A stretch of DNA of 64,000 bases, taken from assembly GCF_019702925.1 (NCBI RefSeq), contig NZ_AP024713.1:1674001-1738000 (forward strand). The letters are read 5' to 3'. This DNA comes from Campylobacter sp. 19-13652. GTDB taxonomy: Bacteria; Campylobacterota; Campylobacteria; Campylobacterales; Campylobacteraceae. The translations under genes and the position numbers were made by a program. Below, piece by piece: positions 32,959 to 44,943 of this stretch (position 1 is its first letter; each line of letters opens with the position of its first letter). Under the pieces are notes generated by a model. It ran no database searches and was not told the DNA's origin. It saw nothing but the letters and a program-made list of their open reading frames with translations.

Positions 32959-34296
32959 TTAATAATGGCGCGAAAGATAGTTTGTGTCGTATCTACCGTG
33001 CTTAAAATCCTCGCTATCCATCATCATTAAATGAAAATCGCGCGTCGTTTTAATCCCCTGAATAACAAGCTCATCAAGCGCTACCTTCATCTTTGCTATA
33101 GCTCGCTCCCTATCCTTGTCATACACAATCAGCTTGCCTATCATACTATCATAATATGGAGGCACGCTATACCCCTCATAAATATGGCTATCAAAACGCA
33201 CGTTTCGTCCGCCTGGAGCTATAAATTTAGTAATTTTACCAGGATTTGGAGTGAAACTTTTTGGATCTTCGGCGGTGATACGGCACTCTATGGCGTGTCC
33301 GCTTATTTTAATGCTTTCCTGTGGAGGGAGCTTTTCGCCCTCTGCTACACGAATCATAAGCTCTATAATATCCACTCCACTTACCATTTCACTCACGCAA
33401 TGCTCAACTTGCAAACGTGTATTCATCTCGATAAAATAAAACTTCCGCTCGGCTTGGTCATATAAAAACTCAAACGTACCAGCGCCGCTATAGCCTATCG
33501 CCTTGGTCGCTTTTACCGCAACTTCATGCAGCTTTTGCCTAGTCTCATCATCAAGCACTACGGCTGGGCTTTCCTCGATGAGCTTTTGATGGCGTCTTTG
33601 CATAGAGCAGTCCCGCTCACCGATGTGCAGGACATTGCCGTAATCATCAGCGATAATTTGCACCTCGACGTGGCGTGGACTGGTGATGTATTTTTCCATA
33701 TACATTGTGCCATCGCCAAAAGCGGTCAACGCCTCACTCTCAGCCGCCCAGAAGTTCTTTTCTATATCCTCCTCGCGCTCGACTACACGCATTCCGCGTC
33801 CGCCCCCACCTGCAGCAGCCTTTAATATGACTGGGTATCCTATCTCGGCGGCTAGTTTTTTAGCGGCCTCAGCATTTGCCACAGCGCCGTCGCTACCTGG
33901 AATTACAGGCACTCCAGCGTTTTTCATCACGCTTTTTGCCTTGCTTTTATCGCTCATTAAATACATAGGCTGCACGCCTGGGCCTATAAATTTAATCCCC
34001 TCTTTTTCGCATATTTCGACGAAATTTCTATTTTCACTCAAAAAGCCATACCCCGGAAAAATAGCGTCTGCCTCGCTTATCTCAGCGGCTGAGATGATGG
34101 CTGGGATGTTTAGGTAGCTGTCGCTACTTCTTGGATTGCCTATGCAAATAGCAGCGTCTGCGTAGCGAACATATAAGGCGTCTTTATCGGCCGTAGAATA
34201 GACTACGATAGCCTTTTTGCCCATTTCTTGGATAGTGCGCAAGGCTCGCAGTGCGATTTCACCGCGGTTTGCGATTAGTATTCGCTCAAGTGCCAT
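32959..34296 (-). CDS. accC: acetyl-CoA carboxylase biotin carboxylase subunit
   Basis: AccC carboxylates the biotin of AccB, using ATP and bicarbonate, in the first step of fatty acid synthesis. The 445-residue protein has the ATP-grasp signature KAAAGGGGRGMR, MEKYI, HIGERDCSMQRRHQK, and EMNTRLQVEH with the catalytic Glu/Arg. It starts exactly at the last base of accB, so the two are translationally coupled. Confidence 0.98.
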   Translation of the reverse strand: MALERILIANRGEIALRALRTIQEMGKKAIVVYSTADKDALYVRYADAAICIGNPRSSDSYLNIPAIISAAEISEADAIFPGYGFLSENRNFVEICEKEGIKFIGPGVQPMYLMSDKSKAKSVMKNAGVPVIPGSDGAVANAEAAKKLAAEIGYPVILKAAAGGGGRGMRVVEREEDIEKNFWAAESEALTAFGDGTMYMEKYITSPRHVEVQIIADDYGNVLHIGERDCSMQRRHQKLIEESPAVVLDDETRQKLHEVAVKATKAIGYSGAGTFEFLYDQAERKFYFIEMNTRLQVEHCVSEMVSGVDIIELMIRVAEGEKLPPQESIKISGHAIECRITAEDPKSFTPNPGKITKFIAPGGRNVRFDSHIYEGYSVPPYYDSMIGKLIVYDKDRERAIAKMKVALDELVIQGIKTTRDFHLMMMDSEDFKHGRYDTNYLSRHY

Positions 34297-34754
34297 TAGA
34301 TTTTCTCCACTTCATAAAGCGGCATAGCAAATTCCACAGGCTGCCCGTCTTCGACAAGAGAGCGCACTATCTTGCAGTCAAACTCAGCTTCGATTTCATT
34401 CATTATTTTCATCGCTTCGATGATGCCTATCGTATCGCCCTTTTTCACGCTCTGTCCAGCCTTTATAAACGGAGCTGCACCTGGGCTAGCTGCGACGTAG
34501 AAAGTGCCTACCATAGGCGAGTCTATGGTATCTGTGCTAGACGCTGGGACTGGGGCTTGGGGCGCGGCGATAGCAGGCTGTGGGGCTTGGATTATCTGAG
34601 TAGTGCAAGCGGCTGGATTTGTCGCAGCAGCTGGCGTGCTAACGGCGTCTTGTTTTTCTAACTCGATCTCAAAATCGCCCTGCTTTATTCTTATCTTATT
34701 TATATCTTTTTTCTCAAAAATATCAATAAGCTGTTCAATATCCTCTTTTTTCAT
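34296..34754 (-). CDS. accB: biotin carboxyl carrier protein
   Basis: The 152-residue protein has an N-terminal helical segment, a Pro/Ala-rich linker (about 38-75) and a C-terminal biotinyl domain with the biotin lysine in EAMKIMNEI. SPMVGTFY marks the start of that domain. It is the carrier partner of AccC, encoded directly downstream. Confidence 0.97.
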   Translation of the reverse strand: MKKEDIEQLIDIFEKKDINKIRIKQGDFEIELEKQDAVSTPAAATNPAACTTQIIQAPQPAIAAPQAPVPASSTDTIDSPMVGTFYVAASPGAAPFIKAGQSVKKGDTIGIIEAMKIMNEIEAEFDCKIVRSLVEDGQPVEFAMPLYEVEKI

Positions 34755-34802
34755 CTATCTCTCCCTTATTAATTCAAAATCCTACATTTTACCCAAAAAA
34801 GC

Positions 34803-35626
34803 TTAAATTTTCAGCTCATATCCGCCTTTAATAGGACGCAAAACATACCCTTTAAAGCTCCTTGGAACTATGACGACGCGAAAATATCCATTATGCGCAC
34901 CTATATTTAAAAACTCAAATCCGGCCGATTTTAAATGCCTAGAAAAGGTCAAAAATTGCCTAAATTTAGCACTAAAATCAAGCACTATTTTTTCATTTTT
35001 ATACGTAAAATCTTTAGCAAGCTTTGCGCTGGTATAAATTTTAATCCCCTTATCACTAGCTTCAAATTTAATTAAATTTTTAAATTTAAAGCTATCTTTT
35101 ATGATATTTGCACCATTTTGAGACTCGGGAGTTTTTTGGGACTTTGTTTGTGGAATTTGGGCAAGCACTGTTTGCTTTGGCACTTCTGCTTCGACTGGAT
35201 TTTTTAAGGCTTCGTCCTTAGGCTCAAGATTAGCGGATTTAATGCCCCCATCATTAGATTTATTAGGCACAACAGGCACAGGTGGAGTTATGTTTAAATT
35301 TATTATCTCTGGCACAGGGGGAGGTATCTCGCAGGGCTTACAAACCGTGTTTTTAGCAGATGTTAGCACGTATGGTTCGCTAGCATCTATGCTTTTGTTT
35401 ACTTTTATGGTCTGCTTGCGTTTGCTGCCGTCTTTTTGCACGGTATATAAAACCACCTCATCTAGGAGCATATCGCCTTTATCAAGTGATATTTTAAGCT
35501 CTGAAAACGGCTCAAATTCCTGCTTTAAATTTGTAACCACAACATCTGTATTTAGCTCGCCTGTGGGAATAAAAGGGTTTTCTCTTGCTAATAAAAAGCA
35601 AGCAAGAGATAAAAATATGATTTTCT

Positions 35627-35630
<4 letters not shown>
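34803..35630 (-). CDS. AMIN-domain-like periplasmic protein (CgpA-type)
   Basis: The 275-residue protein has a signal peptide (1-15), a beta-rich N-terminal part, a Pro-rich linker (about 105-170) and a C-terminal AMIN-like domain (about 180-275). It lies just after an FtsB-like gene, eno and recA, the same place as the C. jejuni glycoprotein gene remembered as cgpA (Cj1670c). No strict D/E-x-N-x-S/T glycosylation sequon was found on inspection, so glycosylation is not claimed. A role at the cell wall is inferred from the AMIN-like fold. Confidence 0.65.
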
Positions 35631-38257
<2,627 letters not shown>

Positions 38258-38334
38258 TTTTTACCTTTTGTTAAATTTTCGCTAGATTTTAGCCAAAAAC
38301 AGATGAAAAATGCCTAAATTTAACATAGGCTGGA

Positions 38335-39051
38335 TCAAATTTTAATACCAGCATATTCCTTACAACAACGATTAAGCATCACTCGTCCGTCGTCTGTAGC
38401 GTAAAAATTTAATAGCTGATGATAGTATCTCATCGTCATTTTTGTGGCGTCATCTTGGCTTAAAATGCCATCTTTGACGTCTTGGAGTATGGTCTTATTA
38501 AAGCGAAGACAAATGTCATTAAAATCATTTACAAGCCCAGCCTGCAAATAGCCGTCATTTACGCAGCGTTCCAGCATAAAAAAGCTACGATCATAAATGT
38601 TATTTGAGTGAAACATCTTATCCAAAAACAGGGGAGATGCCTTGGCGATTTTATCAGGGAAAATCTCATAATATTGCTTAAGATAAGCGTCAAATTTACC
38701 CTCGCCGTGAGCGAAAAATAAAAGCCAATAAATCTCAGGCTTAGCATAAGCATACTCACAAAAGCAAGCACACACCTGCATATATACCTCAAGCGAATTA
38801 CTGCTCTTGCTAATCGCCTTTTTTAAAGCTTTATTATACTCATCAAGCTGATCTAGTATAGAAAGAAATATTAAATGAGTGAGGTTATCAAAATAATTAT
38901 AAAGCGTAGCAGAGGAGTAGCCAGCTAAAGATGCGGCATTTCGTATTGTTACTGAACTCACGCCGTCGCGATTTATTATCTCATTTGCCGCATCAATAAA
39001 ATACTTCATCATTCTTGATCTTTTAATGCTCTCTCGCTCTTGCTTTGTCAT
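38335..39051 (-). CDS. TetR-family regulator, probable carnitine-cluster repressor
   Basis: The 238-residue protein has an N-terminal TetR-type helix-turn-helix (about 28-70, VTIRNAASLAGYSSATLYNYF) and a larger helical C-terminal ligand domain. It is the last gene on the minus arm, 66 bp after fixX and on the same strand. Its position makes it the likely sensor of carnitine-pathway compounds, in contrast to the CaiF activator of enterobacteria. It is the only transcription factor encoded in the cluster, so the 33-bp operators are assigned to it by inference. Confidence 0.8.
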   Translation of the reverse strand: MTKQERESIKRSRMMKYFIDAANEIINRDGVSSVTIRNAASLAGYSSATLYNYFDNLTHLIFLSILDQLDEYNKALKKAISKSSNSLEVYMQVCACFCEYAYAKPEIYWLLFFAHGEGKFDAYLKQYYEIFPDKIAKASPLFLDKMFHSNNIYDRSFFMLERCVNDGYLQAGLVNDFNDICLRFNKTILQDVKDGILSQDDATKMTMRYYHQLLNFYATDDGRVMLNRCCKEYAGIKI

Positions 39052-39117
39052 ATTTTTATCCGTGTCAAATTTAATAACCTTAATCTTAGCTTTTAAAAGC
39101 TTTCATAAAGCTAAAAA

Positions 39118-39402
39118 TTAACCAAAACGATACTCCACACCAAAACTGCTGTTTGGATACTCCCATTTTTTTATCACGCTACCTTCGCATAAAATCCTAC
39201 ACGTCCCACACTCCAAGCACCCAGCATAATCAAAGCCCAACTCACCATTTTCGCCTATTTTATAAAGCCCAGCAGGGCAGATTTGAGCTAGCTTTTTAAA
39301 CTCACTTAGCTCTATCTGACTAGCTAGCTCAATGTGGGCGTTACCCTCATCAACATTAAATTTATTTACGCTTAATTTTGCGTCAATATTTAAGCTTCTC
39401 AT
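39118..39402 (-). CDS. fixX: FixX ferredoxin-like protein
   Basis: The 94-residue protein has the ferredoxin-like cluster ligands in CPAGLY, then ECGTCRILC, matching FixX of the carnitine and nitrogen-fixation electron-transfer systems. It passes electrons onward from FixABC in the reduction of crotonobetainyl-CoA by CaiA. It overlaps fixC by 4 bp. Confidence 0.9.
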   Translation of the reverse strand: MRSLNIDAKLSVNKFNVDEGNAHIELASQIELSEFKKLAQICPAGLYKIGENGELGFDYAGCLECGTCRILCEGSVIKKWEYPNSSFGVEYRFG

Positions 39403-40685
39403 AGCGATTTTATCCCCCTGTATAAATCTTTGATTAAATTTAAAAATCCCACTTTTTTAAGCCCACTAGCTAGCTTTTTTCGCAGCGGCTCGCTTGTGCC
39501 ATTTACGCTAAAAATGTCCGCCATTATTGAATTTATCATCTTAGGATAGGCATTAAAAATCCGCTCATTTGCTAGCAGTTTTGGGGCGTTTTTATAAAGC
39601 CGCATATCGCTTAGACTAGCGGTTTTTGCTAGCTCACTTTCATACTCGCTTAAAACAGCGGCGGAAAAATCACCCCTGCTCTTTGCCGCTACGACCGCTT
39701 TGGCTGCCGCTATGGCACTATCGACTGCCATATCCATACCACGCACGCAGTAGCCTATGTTTATACAAAGCCCAGCCGCATCGCCTAGGACTAGCACTCC
39801 ATCGCCGCTTAGCCTGCCGATTGCATTAAAGCCGCCCTCTGGTATGACGTGGGCTGAGTATTCGCTTAGTTTTGCGTCTTTAATTAGCGGAGCGATGGCA
39901 GGGTGAGATTTTAAGCTTTCAAGCATAGATGGCAGGCTAGTTTCGCACTCGCTTGCCGCTTCAAGCCCTAGCACCACACCAAGAGAAATACTATCCCTGT
40001 TTGTATAAATAAAACCTCCGCCCATATGCCCCTGCGTCGCGTCGCTTAGCATTAGCCACGCCGCACCCTCGCCGCTACCACAGCCAAAGCGTTCGTTTAT
40101 CGCCTGCTCGCCGATAGTTAGCACCTCCTTTGCCCCCACGGCACAGTTGCTCTTATCAGGCTTAAAGCCAAGATTATTTTTAGCGCAGATTATCGAATTT
40201 GCCCCATCGGCTACGAGCACCACGCTAGCTTCTAGCTCCTCGCCGTCTGAGATGACGCCGCAGACCTTGCCGTCTTTTTTTAGCAGGTCATCGACCCTTA
40301 CGCCAGTTATTAGCTCAGCCCCTGCTTCGCAGGCTTGCTGGGCTAGCCATTTATCAAGCTTAGCCCTTAAAACCGAATAAGACCGCTTCTTTGGCTCATC
40401 ATCTGGGGCGAAGCTATAAAGCAGGCTCGTGCAGTTTTGTTCGCTCATAAATGAAAGGCGTTCTTGCGTGATGACTCGCTCTACGGGTGCGTTTAAGCCA
40501 AAATCAGGGAAAACCTGCTCTATGGTGTGGGCATACAGCCTGCCACCGCTTGTGTTTTTTGCTCCTGCTTCGCTACCTCGCTCGATTATCAGCACGTCTA
40601 GCCCCTGCGTTGCCAGCAGATAGCCAGCCACGCAGCCAGCCACGCCAGCCCCAACGATAATGACATCAAATTTATCCTCGCTCAT
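39399..40685 (-). CDS. fixC: FixC flavoprotein-quinone-type oxidoreductase
   Basis: The 428-residue FAD protein begins DVIIVGAGVAGCVAG, has GGRLYAHTIE and VLVLGDAAGLCINIG, the usual FixC/ETF-QO set. FixC takes electrons with FixAB and delivers them to CaiA. It overlaps caiC by 14 bp, so the genes are tightly coupled. Confidence 0.92.
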   Translation of the reverse strand: MSEDKFDVIIVGAGVAGCVAGYLLATQGLDVLIIERGSEAGAKNTSGGRLYAHTIEQVFPDFGLNAPVERVITQERLSFMSEQNCTSLLYSFAPDDEPKKRSYSVLRAKLDKWLAQQACEAGAELITGVRVDDLLKKDGKVCGVISDGEELEASVVLVADGANSIICAKNNLGFKPDKSNCAVGAKEVLTIGEQAINERFGCGSGEGAAWLMLSDATQGHMGGGFIYTNRDSISLGVVLGLEAASECETSLPSMLESLKSHPAIAPLIKDAKLSEYSAHVIPEGGFNAIGRLSGDGVLVLGDAAGLCINIGYCVRGMDMAVDSAIAAAKAVVAAKSRGDFSAAVLSEYESELAKTASLSDMRLYKNAPKLLANERIFNAYPKMINSIMADIFSVNGTSEPLRKKLASGLKKVGFLNLIKDLYRGIKSL

Positions 40686-42207
40686 TTGCTTTTCCTTTTA
40701 AATTCATTCGCTCAAACTCCGCCTTTAAAAGCTCCTTTTTGACCTTGCCGCTAGCGGTTTTTTCAAGATTGTCTTTAAAAATGACAAACTTTGGCACTTT
40801 AAATCTCGCTACCCTAGCCGCACAATACTCCTGCACCGCCGCCACACTTAGCTCGCCCTTGCCGCTTGGCACGATAAAAGTAGCTATCATCTCCTCATCC
40901 AACTCGTCTTTTACCCCAATTGCCGCCACTTCGCTCACTCCGCTTAGCTGGCTAATAAGCATCTCAATCTCCACACTGCTTACATTCTCGCCTAGGGTTT
41001 TGATTAAATTTTTAGCTCTATCAATGAAGTAAAACTCGCCCCATTCGTCACGCCGCATCACATCGCCAGTCCTAAACCAGCCGCCGAAAAAGCTTTTTTC
41101 ATTTAAGGCTTCATCGTCAAAATAGCCGCTAAAAAGCTCCTTGCCTCGTTCTGCTCTTAGCCATAGCTCGCCAGCTTCGCCTACGCCAGCTTCGCTGCCG
41201 TCATCTCGCACTAGCCTAGCGGCATATCCTGCTCCCAGCCGCCCTATGCTACTTAGGTTTTCACTCTCGCTTGCCCTTTGCGTTATCGCCCCTACCACGC
41301 TCTCGCTCATACCCCAAGAACTCAGCATTCGCCCCACGCCAAAGCGGCTTTTAAATTTAATCAACTCCGCCTCGCCAATCGAAAGGTAAAACATCACAAG
41401 CCGCAAGCTATGCACCCTATCCAGCTCGCTTTTTGGGCTTAGCATTAGGGTTTTTATTATCTTTGGGATTAGTTCTGTTATCTCTGCCTTGTGCCGCCGC
41501 ACGCTAGCCATAAAGCCACTCGCACTATAGCGGCTTAAAAGCACAAACTTTCCGCACGCCCCAAGAATAGGCAGCAGCTGAGTGCATTGAGCATCAATAT
41601 GCCACAGCGGCATCACGCTAATAAAGCTCTCCCCGCCCCTAAGCCCCATCACGTCCGCCCCATAAGCCACGCTAAAAAGCAGATTATACTGCGTTAGCAC
41701 CACGCCCTTTGGCGTCCCAGACGTGCCAGAGGTAAAGATAATCTCCGCCACGTCCGCTAGCCCTGCCTCGCTTTTAAAGCTAGCGCGGGGCTTGATTTTT
41801 TGAATTTCTGCCTTTGTGATGATGAGCTGGGGCTTAAATTTAATCGAGAAAAGCTCAAACTCGCTAATAATCGCCCTAGCCTTAATCCTAGCTAAAATCT
41901 CGTCCGCTTCGGCTGGCAAAAAGCAGGCATTTAGCGGTACTACCACCGCCCCAAGGGCAAGCACGCCAAGCCAAGCGATAACGTACTCGTCGCTATTTCT
42001 TAGCCACAACGCCACCCTCTCACCACGTTTTACACCAAGCCTTTTTAAATGCTCCGCCACGCCGTAAGCCCTACTAGCCATCTCTTTATAGCTATGGCTT
42101 ACGCACTCGCCGCTTTCACTCTCAAAGACAAGAGCCGTCTTGTCCCCACCTTGAAGCTTGAGGTTAGCTAGAAAATGGGCGACGTTTTTCCAGCCTAGCT
42201 CGCTCAT
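40672..42207 (-). CDS. caiC: crotonobetaine/carnitine-CoA ligase
   Basis: CaiC activates crotonobetaine, gamma-butyrobetaine or carnitine as CoA esters with ATP. The 511-residue protein has the adenylate-forming motifs IIFTSGTSGTPKGVVLT, MPLWHIDAQC, ELWLRAERG with WFRTGDV, and the C-terminal EKTASGKVKK lysine region. It overlaps caiB by 4 bp and fixC by 14 bp. Confidence 0.92.
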   Translation of the reverse strand: MSELGWKNVAHFLANLKLQGGDKTALVFESESGECVSHSYKEMASRAYGVAEHLKRLGVKRGERVALWLRNSDEYVIAWLGVLALGAVVVPLNACFLPAEADEILARIKARAIISEFELFSIKFKPQLIITKAEIQKIKPRASFKSEAGLADVAEIIFTSGTSGTPKGVVLTQYNLLFSVAYGADVMGLRGGESFISVMPLWHIDAQCTQLLPILGACGKFVLLSRYSASGFMASVRRHKAEITELIPKIIKTLMLSPKSELDRVHSLRLVMFYLSIGEAELIKFKSRFGVGRMLSSWGMSESVVGAITQRASESENLSSIGRLGAGYAARLVRDDGSEAGVGEAGELWLRAERGKELFSGYFDDEALNEKSFFGGWFRTGDVMRRDEWGEFYFIDRAKNLIKTLGENVSSVEIEMLISQLSGVSEVAAIGVKDELDEEMIATFIVPSGKGELSVAAVQEYCAARVARFKVPKFVIFKDNLEKTASGKVKKELLKAEFERMNLKGKANERG

Positions 42208-43415
42208 TTTTCGCTTAGCCTTATTGTCTTTTGGCTTTGCAAATCGGCAATTTGTGCGACGTCGTATCCCAGGCTAGCTAGCAGGACTGCCGTGTCCTGT
42301 CCGTAGCTAGGACGAGGTCGCCATATACGTGATGGGCTGTTTTTAAATTTAGGAAAGACGTTCGTGCCTTTTACAATCTCTCCCTTAGCGTTTTGCCAGC
42401 TAATAAAGCTCTGCCTAGCCTTGTAGTGTGGGTTGCTTTCTAGCTCGCTTACTTCAAGCACTTTGGCTGCGGCTATTTTTAGGCTGGCTAAAATATCCAG
42501 TGCTTCGCTTACGCACAAAGAGCCAAAATAGCTATCAAGCCCAGCTTCAAAACGCTCGCTCACGCTCATATTGCGGCTTATTAGCTGAGCATCCTTTGCC
42601 ACTTCGCTTGCGTATAGCTCAGCTAGTCCTATTAGCTCAAACATCGCCGCCACTTGAGCTATGCCGACCACTTCAAAGACTATGTAGCCGTCCTTGCACG
42701 CATATAGCCCGCACCCTGCATAAAGCGGGTCCTTGCCCTTTATCATTCTAGGGCACATCTCTTCGCCGTTTAGGTAGTTCATCATATAATACTGCCCAGC
42801 CCTTAGCATAATCTCATACATCGCCACGTCAATGCTCTCGCCCTCGCCACTTGCCCTAGCCTTATAAAGTGCCGCTAGCGTCGCACTAAGCAGCGCGTAG
42901 CCGCACATATAATCAGCCGTGTAGGGAAAGGCTGGCATAGGCTGATTAACATCTCCGTTTTGGATTAAATAGCCGCTAAAGGCTTGGGCTATGGTGTTAT
43001 AGGCTGCTAGTCTTACAAATCGCTCATCGCCGCTATGCCCAAAGCCTGATAAATGGGCGATGACGAGCTTTTTATTTGCCTGCCAGAGCAGCTCATCGCT
43101 TAGCCCCTTTTTGGCAAAGGCTGGACCTTTGCTGCTTTCTATAAAAACATCGGCGGTTTTGATTAAATTTAAAAACACCTCCCGCCCCAACTCGCTAAAA
43201 ACATCAAGGCAGAGTGAGTACATATTTCGTCTGGCTAGCTCGCTGTAATACTCCTGCACTCTAATCGTGTCTGGGTATTTTGGATTTTCTATCCATATCA
43301 CCTCAGCCCCCCACTCAGCCATCAGCCCAGCCGCAAAAGGAGCCGCCACCTCCATAGCCGAAAAGACCACTCTAACGCCAGCTAAAACGCCAAATTTAGG
43401 AGTATCAAGTCCCAT
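42204..43415 (-). CDS. caiB: gamma-butyrobetainyl-CoA:carnitine CoA-transferase
   Basis: CaiB is a class III CoA-transferase that swaps CoA between carnitine and the gamma-butyrobetaine ester. The 403-residue protein has the family pattern with the early GVRVVFSAMEVAAPFAAGLMAE, a LDVFSELG segment, the catalytic Asp region PAFPYTADYMCGYALLSA, and the C-terminal PSRIWRPRPSYGQDT. Length equals the E. coli protein. Confidence 0.92.
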   Translation of the reverse strand: MGLDTPKFGVLAGVRVVFSAMEVAAPFAAGLMAEWGAEVIWIENPKYPDTIRVQEYYSELARRNMYSLCLDVFSELGREVFLNLIKTADVFIESSKGPAFAKKGLSDELLWQANKKLVIAHLSGFGHSGDERFVRLAAYNTIAQAFSGYLIQNGDVNQPMPAFPYTADYMCGYALLSATLAALYKARASGEGESIDVAMYEIMLRAGQYYMMNYLNGEEMCPRMIKGKDPLYAGCGLYACKDGYIVFEVVGIAQVAAMFELIGLAELYASEVAKDAQLISRNMSVSERFEAGLDSYFGSLCVSEALDILASLKIAAAKVLEVSELESNPHYKARQSFISWQNAKGEIVKGTNVFPKFKNSPSRIWRPRPSYGQDTAVLLASLGYDVAQIADLQSQKTIRLSEK

Positions 43416-43424
43416 TTTGCCCCC

Positions 43425-44561
43425 TTATTTAAATTTTTTAAGCACGGCTCTGCCTAGGGTTAGGATTTGCATCTCATCGCTGCCCCCGCTTAGCCTATCT
43501 ACTCGCAAATCTCGCCAAAATCGCTCCACTCTATGCCCTGTTACGCCGATACCGCCCAAAATCTGCATCGCATCATCGACGACGCTAAAAGCGGCATTTG
43601 CGCAGTAGTATTTACACATCGCACTTTCGGCTGTTACATTCTGCCCCCTGTCCATTTTCCACGCCGTTTCATAAATCATATTTTTCATCGCATTTAGTTT
43701 GATACTCATATGGGCGATTTTTTCTTGGATTAGCTGGGTTCTGCCGATAGTCTCGCCAAACTGCACTCTTAAGTTTGCATACCTCGCAGCGTCCTCAAAG
43801 GCACAAAGCGAGACGCCATAGTTCGTGCAAGCTACCAAAAACCGCTCCGCGTCAAACTCCTCCTTTACCCGCTCAAAGCCGCCGCCCTCTACGCCAAAAA
43901 TATCGCTCTCATCTAACGCCACGTTATCAAAGCTTATCTCGCAGCAGCTATCCATTCTAAGCCCCAGCTTTTCAAGCGGCGTTAGCTTAATGCCAGGCAG
44001 GCTCATATCGACAAACCACTCGCTAAAGACAGGCTTTTCGCTTGCTGCGTCTCTTGCCATTACGATTAGATAAGGCACGCCAGCCGAGCTAGTGATAAAG
44101 CACTTTTGCCCGTTTAGATAGACCTTGCCGTCCTTTCTTGTATAAGTCGTCTTTAGGCTTCCCACGTCGCTGCCAGCACTTGGTTCAGTAATGGCGGAGT
44201 TAAACATCTGCTCTCCGCTGCCACGAAATTTAAAGATTTTTTCAATCTGGGCTTTGCTGCCATATTTTAAAATGGTGCTAAAGCCTGGTAGCTGGTAAAG
44301 CACATATGTGGGCGCTCCGCACCTGCCTAGCTCCTCCCAAATAGCCGCTAGGCTTACCCAGCTCTCACCCATACCGCCGTATTCTTGGGGCAGTAGCATA
44401 GTATCCACGCCAAGCTCGGCTAAGGCCTTTACCCAGCGAAGCGGATACTCGTGCTTTGCGTCGCACTCTTTAAAATAGCTCTCCCAGTTTTGGCTAGCCA
44501 TAAGCTCCCTAACTCCAGCTACGAAAAGCTCTTGTTCGTCAGTTAAACTAAAATCTATCAT
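43425..44561 (-). CDS. caiA: crotonobetainyl-CoA reductase
   Basis: CaiA is an acyl-CoA dehydrogenase-type flavoenzyme that reduces crotonobetainyl-CoA to gamma-butyrobetainyl-CoA. The 378-residue protein has the acyl-CoA dehydrogenase signature [23 protein letters not shown], and the C-terminal [20 protein letters not shown] with R-D. Electrons come from FixABCX. It is separated from caiT by two family A elements, unlike the rest of the arm where genes abut, so it may have its own RNA 5' end. Confidence 0.93.
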   Translation of the reverse strand: MIDFSLTDEQELFVAGVRELMASQNWESYFKECDAKHEYPLRWVKALAELGVDTMLLPQEYGGMGESWVSLAAIWEELGRCGAPTYVLYQLPGFSTILKYGSKAQIEKIFKFRGSGEQMFNSAITEPSAGSDVGSLKTTYTRKDGKVYLNGQKCFITSSAGVPYLIVMARDAASEKPVFSEWFVDMSLPGIKLTPLEKLGLRMDSCCEISFDNVALDESDIFGVEGGGFERVKEEFDAERFLVACTNYGVSLCAFEDAARYANLRVQFGETIGRTQLIQEKIAHMSIKLNAMKNMIYETAWKMDRGQNVTAESAMCKYYCANAAFSVVDDAMQILGGIGVTGHRVERFWRDLRVDRLSGGSDEMQILTLGRAVLKKFK

Positions 44562-44595
44562 CCCATCTCCTTTTGAAAGTTTTTAAATTTAATTT

Positions 44596-44762
44596 AAGCC
44601 AGCTCGTCTCGCACGTCATCTTTTGCTTCGCCACTTCGTGGCTTGCACCCGTTGGGTCAATGAGACTAGAAAATTTGCTCTCTCACATACTATATGTATG
44701 CTCGGTCGCAAATTTTCGTCGCAACATTGAAATCTAACGCACAATACTTCGCATTCTCCGTT
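44596..44762 (+). repeat. family A structured element A3 (between caiA and caiT)
   Basis: Plus-strand orientation: starts GCCAGCTCGTCTCGC, ends AATACTTCGCATTC. The inner stem is GAAAATTTGC/GCAAATTTTC around a CACATACTnnATGTATG hairpin and a CTCGGTC block. Extra hairpins GCCACTTCGTGGC and ACCCGTTGGGT lie in the 5' half. The outer arms pair only partly. No plus-strand gene ends just before it, unlike A5. It faces A4 tail-to-tail. Confidence 0.7.
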
Positions 44763-44794
44763 TCTGCCCTGCTATCAAGATTTTTACTACTAGC

Positions 44795-44938
44795 TATTGC
44801 TGCGACGTATCGTGAGATGATTTTTTACAAACTGAGAGCCAGCGAGTGCTTTGACACGAAGCTGGCGATGGGCGAAGCATACTAATAGTATGTGAGCCCC
44901 GAAGTTTGTAAAAAAGTGCTCACGAGACGAGCAGCCAA
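44795..44938 (-). repeat. family A structured element A4 (after caiT)
   Basis: Directly follows the caiT stop on the minus strand (GCTGCTCGTCTCGTGAG ... CTCACGATACGTCGCAG). It is very close to A2 in sequence, with outer arms 44919-44928 and 44807-44816, and the same TTTTTTACAAAC inner stem. Small differences from A2 include changes in the side hairpin. It may shape the message between caiT and caiA. Confidence 0.75.
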
Positions 44939-44943
44939 TAAAT

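Noticed and set aside
32959-34296. Antisense frames on the plus strand across accC
   Set aside because: Shadow frames of a well-supported gene.
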